Made by a program: the position numbers and the translations under genes. From Thermoplasmata archaeon (GTDB taxonomy: Archaea; Thermoplasmatota; Thermoplasmata; Thermoplasmatales; Thermoplasmataceae): DNA of 10,356 nucleotides. Positions 1-6,771 of the stretch are shown piece after piece; positions within the stretch are counted from its first letter, which is position 1, and every line of letters starts with the position of its first letter. The stretch covers positions 1-10,356 of the forward strand of contig JAJZYV010000029.1 of NCBI GenBank assembly GCA_021797955.1, read 5' to 3'. Below the pieces are notes generated by a model. That model was not told the origin of the DNA. It worked only from the letters and a program-made list of their open reading frames with translations, and searched no databases.

Positions 1-254
1 TTTCTTCCAACGTATGCAACAGCATGTCAACCACATTTGTCAACAGGCGTCATCAGCCGGCAGGGCCGGCAGTTTTGCATAGCACTGGAAACGCCATTCC
101 ACCTTTCTGCTGCGAAATCGAACAGCAATATTTAACATTTTTGAGCAAGAAATCTAACGATCTTCATGGACTGAAGGATGCCACAATTTTAAATCCTCTT
201 CTTCAGCGGCAGTGCTTCCTTAATATACCGATTTATGTTCTTCCCAGAGATGCT
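1..254 (+). other. Region upstream of the DedA-like gene; possible tail of an upstream gene
   Basis: No convincing complete gene lies here. A frame open from base 2 to a TAG at 80-82 could be the last 26 codons of a + strand gene entering from the left; its residues (ending in SSAGRAGSFA) give no family. GCCGGC-AGG-GCCGGC at 56-70, followed by AGTTTT, is a GC-rich inverted repeat that could act as a terminator. The reading frame of the next gene is open from base 24, but residues before the ATG at 255 look non-coding, being Cys/Gln/Pro rich with no hydrophobic pattern. Confidence 0.25.
220..227 (+). promoter_or_regulatory. TATA-like element for the DedA-like gene
   Basis: TTAATATA lies 28-35 bases before the ATG at 255. 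This is the spacing expected for a leaderless archaeal transcript starting at or near the ATG. It is the main reason for preferring 255 over the upstream in-frame ATG at 24. Confidence 0.45.
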
Positions 255-1052
255 ATGGCGACACTAAGCGAAGAGGATAGGAATGGCAGGGCTCATCGTT
301 CCACGAAGGAGAGAATAAGGAGTGCGATAATAGCCAGTTACGGGAAGTACCTGCATTACGGAATGGTTCTATCGCTCACCGCAATTGCCCTTTCTATACT
401 GATTCTGTCAAACATCTCATTTCATTTCCTTCCGGCAGATATAATATCAGCGCACACCGAGGATATTATGTTCGGCCCTTTTTACGCTCTCGGCTATACA
501 GGCTTCTTTATACTCACAATGTTCTCGCCACTGCCGGATTACATCATAGTACCCTTCTATGGATACCTGGCATCCATCGGGCTGTTCAATCCCTACATCC
601 TGTTCGTCGTTTCTGTTCTGGCCATGACGCTTCTTATGCAGATGGAATTCTTTGCAGGCAAGTACGGAGGACGACCCCTCCTGTTAAGGGTGCTGAAATA
701 CTTCGGGGTGAAGGAACGGGAAATGGCTGTTGCTGAAAAATGGATCGACATGCACGGCATTTTCTCTGTATTTATCTTCACATTCATACCTTACGTCAAG
801 ACCGCAATGGCTCTAACCTCCGGGCTGCTTAAGATGCGGTCACTTGACTATCTCATTGCCAATCTCACGGGTTTTGCCATCAGGTTTTCAATCCTTATTT
901 ATGTTGGCTACAACGGGATAGACATAATATCAGATCTTGTCAACCCAGGATACGATTTCGTATCCTTCACTGCACTTGGGGTTGCTGCAGCATACGTAAC
1001 CTTTTATTTTGTATATGTCAGGAAGAGAATGGCAGTAAGATCCGTGACGTAG
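255..1052 (+). CDS. DedA/VTT-family (SNARE-associated) membrane protein
   Basis: Integral membrane protein of the VTT/DedA superfamily, whose bacterial members include proton-dependent transporters and lipid scramblases that support envelope homeostasis. The substrate here is unknown. With the ATG at 255 the protein has 265 residues: a charged N-terminal tail (1-35), hydrophobic segments near 37-56, 76-92, 113-134, 169-191, 197-218 and 236-255, and a basic C-terminus (VRKRMAVRSVT). Family signatures are the re-entrant loop SPLPDYIIVPFYGYLASIG (91-109), a Gly-rich FFAGKYGG (132-139), and FTFIPYVKTAMALTSGLLK (175-193) followed by a LIANLTGF segment. The usual Arg of the FxPxxR motif is replaced by Lys182. 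An in-frame ATG at 24 would add 77 poorly patterned residues and is disfavoured. The next gene starts 46 bases downstream with its own TATA-like element. Confidence 0.8.
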   Translation: MATLSEEDRNGRAHRSTKERIRSAIIASYGKYLHYGMVLSLTAIALSILILSNISFHFLPADIISAHTEDIMFGPFYALGYTGFFILTMFSPLPDYIIVPFYGYLASIGLFNPYILFVVSVLAMTLLMQMEFFAGKYGGRPLLLRVLKYFGVKEREMAVAEKWIDMHGIFSVFIFTFIPYVKTAMALTSGLLKMRSLDYLIANLTGFAIRFSILIYVGYNGIDIISDLVNPGYDFVSFTALGVAAAYVTFYFVYVRKRMAVRSVT

Positions 1053-1069
1053 ACGCAGCAATGACAACC

Positions 1070-1077
1070 AATTTATT
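1070..1077 (+). promoter_or_regulatory. TATA-like element for the FAH-family gene
   Basis: AATTTATT sits 22-29 bases before the ATG at 1099, in the short gap after the DedA-like gene. It suggests the hydrolase is transcribed from its own leaderless promoter. Confidence 0.4.
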
Positions 1078-1098
1078 CCGCATAACTATGGCTTACCC

Positions 1099-1974
1099 AT
1101 GCAAATGGCAAACGTTATTCTGAAAGGCGAAGAGATCTGCGCTGTAAACACACAGGAGGGCCTTATTCCGGCATACCAGTTGGCAGAACATCCCGGAAGC
1201 AAAAGGCATCCGTCCATTGCCGATGTGGTTGCTGATCCATCATACCTTTCCAGACTCCGGTCATCGTTGGACAGGGGGAAGGGAGAATACGAGGCAATTG
1301 AAGAGAGCAGTGCCATGTTCTCTTCCCCACTGGGTAACCCTGAGAAGATACTTTGCATAGGCGTGAATTACCGGAACCATGCCCTGGAGACAAAAAAGGA
1401 GATACCGGATAATCCCACAGTATTCAGCAAATTCAACAACTCCATTGCGGCACATAACCAGGATATAGTCATGCCAGATTCCGCCAGGCAGCTTGACTAC
1501 GAAGGGGAGCTTGGCATAATGATTGGCAGGACAGCAAGGAAGGTATCCATTGAAGATTCAAGGGACTTCGTTTTTGGATTCTTTGTTGGAAATGACGTAT
1601 CGGCAAGGGACCTTCAATACAGGACAACGCAGTGGCTGCTTGGCAAGACCTCCGATGGTTTCTTTCCTGCCGGGCCGTACATAACCACTGCGGATGAGAT
1701 TGCCGACCCCCAGAACCTAAGAATAGTGACCAAACTTAATGGAGAAGTGAGACAAAATTCGAGCACAACCAGCATGATATTCAAGTGTGACTATCTTATA
1801 AGCTATCTATCGCAGTACATGACACTCCGCCCGGGTGACGTCATTTCCACAGGCACACCAGAAGGGGTGATTCTCGGGATGCCTCCGGAAAGGCGCGTAT
1901 GGATCAAAAACGGTGACGTTGTTGAAGTCGCGATAGAAAATCTAGGGACCCTCAGGAACAAATTTGTTTCCTGA
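1099..1974 (+). CDS. Fumarylacetoacetate hydrolase (FAH) family protein
   Basis: Cytoplasmic metal-dependent enzyme of the FAH superfamily. Members cleave C-C bonds in acylpyruvates, decarboxylate oxaloacetate or isomerise 2-hydroxyhepta-2,4-diene-1,7-dioate; the substrate here cannot be told from sequence. It has 291 residues. A variable N-terminal domain (1-80) precedes the core, which opens with KILCIGVNYRNHALE. His94 and Glu97 form the H-x-x-E lid dyad. The metal ligands are Glu135 and Glu137 in DYEGELGI and Asp166 in FFVGNDVSARD. GKTSDGFFPAGP (182-193), RPGDVISTGTPEGV (244-257) and the C-terminal VVEVAIENLGTLRN are also typical. All catalytic residues are present and the length is normal. 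An in-frame ATG two codons later (1105) is an alternative start. It ends 13 bases from a convergent - strand gene. FAHD1-like acylpyruvase or oxaloacetate decarboxylase activity is as likely as a role in aromatic catabolism, since no catabolic cluster is present. Confidence 0.92.
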   Translation: MQMANVILKGEEICAVNTQEGLIPAYQLAEHPGSKRHPSIADVVADPSYLSRLRSSLDRGKGEYEAIEESSAMFSSPLGNPEKILCIGVNYRNHALETKKEIPDNPTVFSKFNNSIAAHNQDIVMPDSARQLDYEGELGIMIGRTARKVSIEDSRDFVFGFFVGNDVSARDLQYRTTQWLLGKTSDGFFPAGPYITTADEIADPQNLRIVTKLNGEVRQNSSTTSMIFKCDYLISYLSQYMTLRPGDVISTGTPEGVILGMPPERRVWIKNGDVVEVAIENLGTLRNKFVS

Positions 1975-1987
1975 TTGCACCCGCGGA

Positions 1988-2278
1988 TCAGTGTTTTTGC
2001 GCTGAAGTTGGTACTTTCTTTCCGATATGGACTTCAGCTTTGACCAACTCACCGGCCTCATTCTTTTCCATTGCCAGGTCGTAGGAGTAAATTCCAACAA
2101 GGTCCAGTTTTTCGCCTTCGCCATTCCAGAGGAACACCTCGTTGCTTGTGAATGATAATACCTTTGCATAGGTGTTATCAATGCGATATCCGCCATCATG
2201 CCTGGATTTTTCCATAAATGCCTGTATTCCAGCGGATTCAACTTCGCCTCTCTTTCGGTTCATCTTTTTTCCTGCCAT
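1988..2278 (-). CDS. Small conserved-looking hypothetical protein (96 aa)
   Basis: I do not recognise the family. The protein has 96 residues with a strongly basic N-terminus (MAGKKMNRKRGEV), a charged middle, and a C-terminal half with alternating hydrophobic residues that suggests a small beta-rich domain (YAKVLSFTSNEVFLWNG, then KLDLVGIYSYDLAME and KAEVHIGKKVP). It has no signal peptide, membrane segment or Cys. Codon use resembles its neighbours and a TATA-like element precedes the start, so expression is likely. The ATG at 2278 is chosen from the TATA spacing; an in-frame ATG at 2263 is possible. It lies 67 bases downstream of msrA on the same strand and could be partly co-transcribed. 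It converges on the FAH-family gene with 13 bases between stops. Confidence 0.65.
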   Translation of the reverse strand: MAGKKMNRKRGEVESAGIQAFMEKSRHDGGYRIDNTYAKVLSFTSNEVFLWNGEGEKLDLVGIYSYDLAMEKNEAGELVKAEVHIGKKVPTSAQKH

Positions 2279-2298
2279 GAGTAGATATGCTTTGGTTG

Positions 2299-2306
2299 AT
2301 AATTAA
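2299..2306 (-). promoter_or_regulatory. TATA-like element for the 96-aa gene
   Basis: On the - strand this reads TTAATTAT, 21-28 bases before the ATG at 2278. It supports that start and transcription independent of msrA. Confidence 0.4.
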
Positions 2307-2345
2307 CTAAGAGGATGGTTTTCGGAATAGCGTTCCTAACTACGC

Positions 2346-2888
2346 TTATTTCTCTTGCGATAGGCGCAGCTGCGCACCGAAGGAACGCCTGAATTTCTGC
2401 AGCTTGGGGGATATTACTGCCCTGCAATACGGGGCACTTCCGTTCCGATTGTAGTAGTTGTGATGGTATTCCTCAGAGGGATAAAATGCCTGGAATTTTT
2501 CCACAGAAGTAACAAGGGGTCTCCTGTATTTCCCGGAACTCCTCATCTCCTGAACAACCCTGTCTATTGTCTCCTTCTGTGCGTCGTTGTAATAAAATAT
2601 TGCTGACCTGTACTGCGTTCCAATATCCTCCCCCTGCCTGTTCAGGGAAGTGGGGTCATGAACATCGAAGAAGATTTCGAGTATGTCAGCCAGCGAAATT
2701 TCAGAAGGATCAAAAGATACCTTGACCACTTCAGCATGTCCAGTCCTTCCCGTGCAGACTTCCTCATACGTTGGGTTCGGAACCGTACCGCCGGAATAAC
2801 CCGACTCGACCTTCTCTACGCCACGGACTTCGCTGAACACAGCTTCCGTACACCAAAAACAGCCACCACCAAGGACTATTTGCTCCAT
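2346..2888 (-). CDS. msrA: Peptide-methionine (S)-S-oxide reductase MsrA
   Basis: Reduces the S-epimer of methionine sulfoxide, free or in proteins, back to methionine using thioredoxin-type reductant in the cytoplasm. The 180 residues are full length for the single-domain enzyme. The N-terminus MEQIVLGGGCFWCTEAVF carries the catalytic Cys10 in the GCFWC signature. Also seen are VESGYSGG (28-34), YEEVCTGRTGHAEVVKV (41-57), FFDVHDPT (73-80), GTQYRSAIFY (90-99) and YPSEEYHHNYY (136-146). Cys155 in SAPYCRAVISPKL is the candidate resolving Cys. The start codon directly follows the msrB stop (TAG then ATG), so translation is probably coupled and the two are one operon covering both sulfoxide epimers. 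Confidence 0.97.
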   Translation of the reverse strand: MEQIVLGGGCFWCTEAVFSEVRGVEKVESGYSGGTVPNPTYEEVCTGRTGHAEVVKVSFDPSEISLADILEIFFDVHDPTSLNRQGEDIGTQYRSAIFYYNDAQKETIDRVVQEMRSSGKYRRPLVTSVEKFQAFYPSEEYHHNYYNRNGSAPYCRAVISPKLQKFRRSFGAQLRLSQEK

Positions 2889-3260
2889 CTAGCTTTCCTC
2901 TCCTTCCTCAATGAACTTCATTGATATTGAGTTTACGCAGTGCCGGGTGTCCTTTGCTGTGAAGCCCTCTCCATAAAAAACGTGTCCAAGATGTGCACCA
3001 CAGTTTGCGCAGAGAATCTCTGTCCTGACTCCATCTGCATCAATGGATTTCTTGACGGCACCTGGTATCTCGGAATCAAAGCTGGGCCATCCGCAATGTG
3101 CATCAAATTTATCATCTGACCTGTACAATGGTGAATTGCACCTTCTGCAAACATAAGTGCCCTTCGTGAAATTGTCTTCATACTCACCCGTAAACGGCGG
3201 CTCGGTACCCCTGTAAACAATAACCCTTTCCTCAGCCCTGGTCAGCTTGTTCCAGCCCAT
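2889..3260 (-). CDS. msrB: Peptide-methionine (R)-S-oxide reductase MsrB
   Basis: Reduces the R-epimer of methionine sulfoxide and so complements MsrA. From the ATG at 3260 it has 123 residues, the normal size. Two zinc-binding CxxC pairs are present (C38/C41 in VCRRC and C84/C87 in LCANC), as are HCGWPSF (55-61), GAHLGHVF (88-95) and the catalytic motif DTRHCVNSISMKF with Cys108. Cys56, before GWPSF, may be the resolving Cys. The frame stays open upstream to 3476, but those 72 extra residues are non-family in character, and a TATA-like element fits 3260. It is first in a two-gene operon; its TAG stop abuts the msrA ATG with no spacer. Confidence 0.96.
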   Translation of the reverse strand: MGWNKLTRAEERVIVYRGTEPPFTGEYEDNFTKGTYVCRRCNSPLYRSDDKFDAHCGWPSFDSEIPGAVKKSIDADGVRTEILCANCGAHLGHVFYGEGFTAKDTRHCVNSISMKFIEEGEES

Positions 3261-3278
3261 TTTTGTATAATCTGCCAG

Positions 3279-3287
3279 ATTATTTAA
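3279..3287 (-). promoter_or_regulatory. TATA-like element for the msrB-msrA operon
   Basis: On the - strand this reads TTAAATAAT, preceded by ACGG as a possible B-recognition region. It lies 19-27 bases before the msrB ATG at 3260 and decides that start over longer in-frame options. Confidence 0.5.
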
Positions 3288-3489
3288 CCGTTGCCAATTG
3301 AAATATGAATAACCTTGGGATCGAGGGACTTGAAATTCAGCCGAAGCCCATCTAAAATTTATAATAAAACCGGTAAAGACGATCAGAGTATAGGAACAAG
3401 ATTTTTTTCCTTCAGTGCTAGTGACTTTTTTTCTGGTCAGAGCGTAGATTGTAAAAAGGCAGAGATCAGAAATCAAAGGTAGTTCAATA
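3288..3489. other. Intergenic gap between flippase and msrB
   Basis: No gene is seen in this gap of about 200 bases. It contains T-runs on the + strand at about 3403-3409 and 3426-3432, but these would be A-runs in the - strand transcripts of both neighbours, so they do not mark the flippase terminator. The only other signal is the msrB promoter at its left edge. Confidence 0.5.
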
Positions 3490-5034
3490 TTAATGGAGCA
3501 TAATTATGGTGATTAACTTCCTTATCTTGGAATACCTTTCGGGAAACATGGAGATAACGAGATCATGATCCTCCCTGCTGAATATCCGTATGTACCTGGC
3601 TGTTGCTGAATAGACCATAAGGCCGAGAACTATATACATTATGATAAAGAAATTGCTATAGCTGACCACACGGGTAAAAACTTCAGAAATAAACCATACG
3701 ACAGCAAACATAATTGCAGAGGAGACCCAGATTTTCAGCATTCCTATTAAGTCGAGGCCTGCGACTTTCTCATGGATTGCAAAAAAGGCCATTACCGAAA
3801 AGTTTGTGGCGTAAACGGATGAAAAACCAACTGCCGCTCCGATAAGACCAAAACGCGGGATCAGCAAAATAGACAGGATAACATTTGCTGAAAGGGAAGC
3901 AATGCTTGCGTATATGAACAGATGAGTTTTCCTGACAGAGGCTACCGCCTGGGTGAATATATTCTGGGAAACGAATACTGCCGAGAGGATCATTATAATG
4001 GCAAGTGGTATTGCTCCACCAGCGTAATTGGATCCTCCGAGCAGGAAAATTATCTCAGGTGCCAGGGCAGCTATGCCAAGCGCGGCTGGTACGTAAACAG
4101 ACGAGAGGAGAAGTGACGATGCCTTCACGTGCTCGGAAATGTCACCCTTCCTCCCAACGGCAAAGAGGTAAGAGAACTTCGGCAGGAGCATATTGTTGAA
4201 TGGAACAGCCAGAAAACCTATGCTGCTAGCTACCAGCAGGGCAAAATTATATACGCCTAAAGCCGAAAGGGACAGCAATCCGGTAACTATGAACCTGTCA
4301 GCATAGGCAGCGCCATAACCGATGATGCTGGAAAGCAGGATTGGAAATGAATATTTCATTATGACATTCGTTCTAGTTCCAGCAGACTTGCGAGTGGCAA
4401 GGTAACTGTTAATTGTTTTGAACACCACGAGTGATTCAAGAAAAACTCCCAGAAAGATACCGATTATCCACCCGATCACGATTGCGTCCAGGTCTCTCAG
4501 GTAGATGGCCATGCCAATGGCACCAAAGTAGTAAACGCCCCAGATCACTGAATTTATCAGCGCAGACACACGGAAGTTCTGAAGCCCCAGAAGAGATCCA
4601 TTTAGAACACCGAAGAGAAGATTTCCAAGCAGGTCTATGCTTAGCAATCGCACCAGGCCTGAATACTGCGTATTGTGCAGGAATATTATTGAAACGTCGG
4701 TGCTCAGGAAAACGAGTGCAAGCGTGCCAAGGATGGCAAAAACAAATCCCCAGAAGATTATCTTGTATATTGTCCACCTTGCAGCATGAAAATCGTTCTT
4801 TCCTATATGATATGAAATAAAATGCTGGGCAGCCGATCCCAGCCCGAAGGAAAACACTATACTGAAAAGCCCGACAACTGCAAGGAAGAATGCAATTGCT
4901 CCAACGGCTGTTGTGGTAAATAACCTGACAATAATTATATAAAAAATGGCGCCGGAGAAAAGCTGAACTCCAGAACCGGTGAACTGGAATATTGCATCGA
5001 TTCCAGTCGAGTGTTCATGGCTCAGCGTTGACAT
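3490..5034 (-). CDS. Polysaccharide biosynthesis flippase (Wzx/MATE-like, MOP superfamily)
   Basis: Multispanning membrane protein of 514 residues, typical for oligosaccharide-lipid flippases of the RfbX/Wzx group, which move lipid-linked glycans across the cytoplasmic membrane for surface polysaccharide or glycoprotein synthesis. The N-terminus has the family look: FQFTGSGVQLFSGAIFYIII, then a Gly-rich second helix around VFSFGLGSAAQHFISYHIGK. About 12-14 hydrophobic segments follow along the whole length, with short charged loops such as TRKSAGTRTN and VASVRKTHLF. The C-terminus is basic (SKIRKLITIIMLH). No glycosyltransferase or glycan operon adjoins it, so its substrate cannot be inferred. 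The ATG at 5034 is supported by an A/T-rich promoter element. It is separated from msrB by about 230 bases on the same strand, so the two are probably separate transcripts. Confidence 0.9.
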   Translation of the reverse strand: MSTLSHEHSTGIDAIFQFTGSGVQLFSGAIFYIIIVRLFTTTAVGAIAFFLAVVGLFSIVFSFGLGSAAQHFISYHIGKNDFHAARWTIYKIIFWGFVFAILGTLALVFLSTDVSIIFLHNTQYSGLVRLLSIDLLGNLLFGVLNGSLLGLQNFRVSALINSVIWGVYYFGAIGMAIYLRDLDAIVIGWIIGIFLGVFLESLVVFKTINSYLATRKSAGTRTNVIMKYSFPILLSSIIGYGAAYADRFIVTGLLSLSALGVYNFALLVASSIGFLAVPFNNMLLPKFSYLFAVGRKGDISEHVKASSLLLSSVYVPAALGIAALAPEIIFLLGGSNYAGGAIPLAIIMILSAVFVSQNIFTQAVASVRKTHLFIYASIASLSANVILSILLIPRFGLIGAAVGFSSVYATNFSVMAFFAIHEKVAGLDLIGMLKIWVSSAIMFAVVWFISEVFTRVVSYSNFFIIMYIVLGLMVYSATARYIRIFSREDHDLVISMFPERYSKIRKLITIIMLH

Positions 5035-5052
5035 TGTGCTCTTGTATCATAG

Positions 5053-5068
5053 TATAAAAATAAATTTA
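5053..5068 (-). promoter_or_regulatory. A/T-rich TATA-like element for the flippase gene
   Basis: On the - strand this reads TAAATTTATTTTTATA, 19-34 bases before the ATG at 5034. It is one side of the 221-base divergent intergenic region shared with the GNAT gene at 5256. The rest of that region (about 5070-5220) holds no supported gene. Confidence 0.45.
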
Positions 5069-5224
5069 TTGGTCTTCCCATCATCAAAAATCAGTTATTA
5101 TCTAAATTTATTACTGTGCCTTTTTGCTTTATTTGCGCTATTAAAAACCCTCGATTTCTCAAGGAGAGAAGAGAAACGTGGATTAGTGAGGAGTGTCGTC
5201 TTTGGCCATAAGTATAATTAAGAA

Positions 5225-5232
5225 AAATTTAT
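5225..5232 (+). promoter_or_regulatory. TATA-like element for the PAT-like GNAT gene
   Basis: AAATTTAT lies 24-31 bases before the ATG at 5256, the expected position for a leaderless archaeal promoter. Confidence 0.45.
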
Positions 5233-5255
5233 GATAAGATTCTATTTATCACTTT

Positions 5256-5750
5256 ATGATGACCGTGATCAGACCTGCTCAGGAAAGTGATTTTGCATCG
5301 ATTCTAGAAATTTATAATCAAGGAATTCAAGATCGTGTCGCTACCTTGGAAGAAGACACTAAGGACTTGGAATATATGAAGCAATGGTTTGAAAGCCGAT
5401 CTAGTCGGTATGCTGTATTGGTATCCGAAATTCATCCCGGTGAGATTGGAGGCTGGGCTTCTTTGAATCCTTACTCACACAGGTGCGCATACTCCGGCGT
5501 TGCAGACCTTTCCGTTTATGTCAGGCGCGAATTACGCGGCATGGGACTCGGAAGCGAATTATTGTCTGATCTGGAACATGTTGCAAAGACCAACGGTTTT
5601 CATAAAATTGTTCTCATGACATTCCCATTCAATCTCTCAGGGCAGGGTCTCTATCGCAAAATGGGTTACAGGTGTGTAGGGATATTTGAAAATCAGGGAA
5701 AATTAGATGGTCGTTTCGTCGACGTTATGGCAATGGAAAAATTGTTGTGA
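5256..5750 (+). CDS. GNAT N-acetyltransferase, phosphinothricin-acetyltransferase-like
   Basis: Cytoplasmic acetyl-CoA-dependent N-acyltransferase of 164 residues. The layout matches the PAT/bar-type GNATs: IRPAQESDFASILEIYNQGI at the N-terminus, a hydrophobic strand GGWASLNPYSHR (65-76), and SVYVRRELRGMGLGSELL (86-103), which supplies the acetyl-CoA pyrophosphate loop R94-x-x-G97-x-G99. Then come a central Asn126, LYRKMGYRCVGIFENQG (132-148) and a C-terminal DGRFVDVMAMEKLL. These enzymes act on phosphinothricin, methionine sulfoximine/sulfone or small amines; the native substrate here is not defined. A second ATG directly follows the first (5259). It is transcribed divergently from the flippase, and no downstream partner shares its strand closely. 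Confidence 0.9.
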   Translation: MMTVIRPAQESDFASILEIYNQGIQDRVATLEEDTKDLEYMKQWFESRSSRYAVLVSEIHPGEIGGWASLNPYSHRCAYSGVADLSVYVRRELRGMGLGSELLSDLEHVAKTNGFHKIVLMTFPFNLSGQGLYRKMGYRCVGIFENQGKLDGRFVDVMAMEKLL

Positions 5751-6030
5751 AATTGTGTTGCGTACCAGATGGAATTGTTTGCTGACTGCCCACAGAAAAG
5801 AGAACAACTGATTCGAGTCGTTTGGAAATTCGAATCCAAATACCACTGAGAGATAACAAAGGACTAGTGCGGTTTAAAAGTGGATATGTTTCACCGCCAA
5901 GTCTTTCAAGCATTCCATCATAATTATCAAAGTGCAAATATCGAAATCCAATGTATTACGAAATGCGGAGGGCCAATACTGAATAATTTGTTTGTGCGTT
6001 TTTTATTTATCTTTACAGATTACATTTATC
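5751..6030. other. A/T-rich gene-poor stretch
   Basis: No convincing gene is present. A 26-codon + strand frame (ATG 5769, TGA 5847-5849) and a - strand frame running from 5937 are short, lack TATA elements and match nothing I recognise; either could be a remnant. TTTGGA-aattcgaa-TCCAAA at 5821-5840 is a six-base-pair inverted repeat with a loop resembling a tRNA T-loop, but there is no tRNA around it. Confidence 0.4.
5999..6011 (+). promoter_or_regulatory. TATA-like element for the 41-codon ORF
   Basis: TTTTTTATTTATC sits 20-32 bases before the ATG at 6031, the same geometry as the promoters of the recognised genes. Confidence 0.35.
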
Positions 6031-6156
6031 ATGGAATCCTCCAGTACCGATGTCGACATTGTGTACGAGGTCAGTAAAAATCCTGAAAACGTCACGGTTG
6101 TCGGAAAAAAACTGGAGCAAGGTCAAGCTATCAGGTTTGCCAGAGGTGCGGTCTAG
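6031..6156 (+). CDS. Possible small protein gene (41 aa), unknown function
   Basis: An ATG-to-TAG frame of 41 codons. It starts MESSSTDVDIVYEV, continues SKNPENVTVVGKKLEQGQ and ends AIRFARGAV. The composition is protein-like, with alternating hydrophobic positions, a charged surface and no low-complexity run. Codon choice (GAC, GTC, GAG, GTG) is richer than the surrounding A/T-rich sequence, and a TATA-like element is correctly spaced. It could be a short beta-rich protein or the N-terminal remnant of a longer gene. It converges on the vapC pseudogene, whose ancestral stop lies two bases away. Function unknown. Confidence 0.4.
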   Translation: MESSSTDVDIVYEVSKNPENVTVVGKKLEQGQAIRFARGAV

Positions 6157-6157
6157 A

Positions 6158-6554
6158 TCAAGCGCTATCCATTATTTCTAAGTATTCCACTTTAGCAATA
6201 GTTTGAAAATCTTAGTCTTTAGTTGCTACTCTTGAAATTCCATGTCCTACGCATATTCCCGATATGAGAACATCCATAATATTGACCTTCTGACCAAGTC
6301 TGTCCAACTTTTCCTGAATCATTGAAGCTCTCCTTGAGAATTCTGTGTCAAAAGAGAGGATTTCATACGTGCTGAACAGGTTTGAGAAGAAGTTGTTTTC
6401 CTTCATACTCATTCTAACACCGGCTCTGAATATTTCAAAGTGGGAAATCTTTGTTAGGAAATATGTCCTCTTCTCCAAGCGCTTCAATTTTTTCTTCAAT
6501 GCCGGGTTCTCCTCTTGCAATGGAGATAAGGTAAGAAGTATCGAGAACTATCAT
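6158..6554 (-). pseudogene. vapC: vapC pseudogene: PIN-domain toxin with frameshift and nonsense codon
   Basis: VapC toxins are PIN-fold endoribonucleases that cleave tRNA or rRNA when not held by VapB. The first frame starts at 6554 with MIVLDTSYLISIARGEPG, carrying the first PIN Asp, and runs to GEEDIF. The homology then continues one base out of frame: LTKISHFEIFRAGVRMS with the conserved Glu, FSTYEILSFDTEFSRRASMI, and VNIMDVLISGICVGHG with a further conserved Asp. One extra C at 6457/6458 explains the shift. The motif VATKD is then cut by TAA at 6212-6214 where DF should follow; DFQTIAKVEY continues in frame to a TGA at 6158-6160. The restored length, about 131 residues, is normal for VapC. 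The start overlaps the vapB stop (ATGA). Two independent lesions argue for decay. Confidence 0.82.
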
Positions 6555-6768
6555 TCAAACTCTCTCAACACTGCCTCTTTTCTCTTCTTTCTTACTTCAT
6601 TTTCCAACTTGTCAAGGAACTCGCTTCCTTTAAGTCCACCGTAAAATGCTTTCACTTTTACCTTCTTTCGGTAGACCAACCTGTTTATTACATCCGAGAA
6701 GCTTTCCCATGCCGTTTCATAGATGCCAGGTTCTCGTAGAGTTCATCCGAAATTGTCACATTTTTCAT
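6551..6768 (-). pseudogene. vapB: vapB pseudogene: antitoxin with a frameshift
   Basis: VapB antitoxins bind and neutralise VapC and repress their own operon. The frame from the ATG at 6768 reads MKNVTISDELYENL, a typical VapB N-terminus, then runs into TAA at codon 27. The homology resumes in another frame with ETAWESFSDVINRLVYRKK. ESFSDVI-RL is diagnostic of the PF02697 VapB family. It continues to KLENEVRKKRKEAVLREFE and a TGA at 6551-6553 that overlaps the vapC ATG. The switch lies near 6724-6726 and fits one missing base or two extra. The restored length of about 72 residues is normal. An intact promoter and operator-like palindrome remain upstream. Confidence 0.8.
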
Positions 6769-6771
6769 GTA

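Noticed and set aside
24..254. N-terminal extension of the DedA-like protein from an ATG at 24
   Set aside because: The 77 extra residues lack family character and the TATA-like element at 220-227 fits the ATG at 255.
3400..3435. T-runs as a terminator
   Set aside because: The T-runs are on the + strand, where no transcript is expected. In the - strand transcripts they are A-runs.
3261..3476. 72-residue N-terminal extension of MsrB
   Set aside because: It runs through the msrB promoter element, shows no signal peptide or domain, and MsrB is full length from 3260.
4431..4820. 129- and 113-codon frames opposite or within the flippase gene
   Set aside because: These are shadows of a clear membrane-protein gene; Arg/Pro/Ser/Cys-rich composition and no family signature.
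4979..5221. 80-codon + strand frame in the flippase/GNAT spacer
   Set aside because: It begins antisense inside the flippase start and runs through two promoters. Its Leu-rich content comes from A/T-rich DNA.
5821..5840. tRNA-like T-arm (TTCGAAT loop)
   Set aside because: The stem does not have the G53-C61 pair of a real T-arm, and no acceptor, D-arm or anticodon arm surrounds it.
5880..6077. 65-codon + strand frame
   Set aside because: It overlaps the better-supported 41-codon gene in another frame, and its Cys/His/Phe-rich composition is typical of random A/T-rich frames.
6212..6520. Independent 102-codon gene starting MQEENPALKKK
   Set aside because: The first 20 or so residues are an out-of-frame reading of the vapC N-terminal region; the rest is the PIN domain C-terminal part. 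It is better described as a frameshifted vapC.
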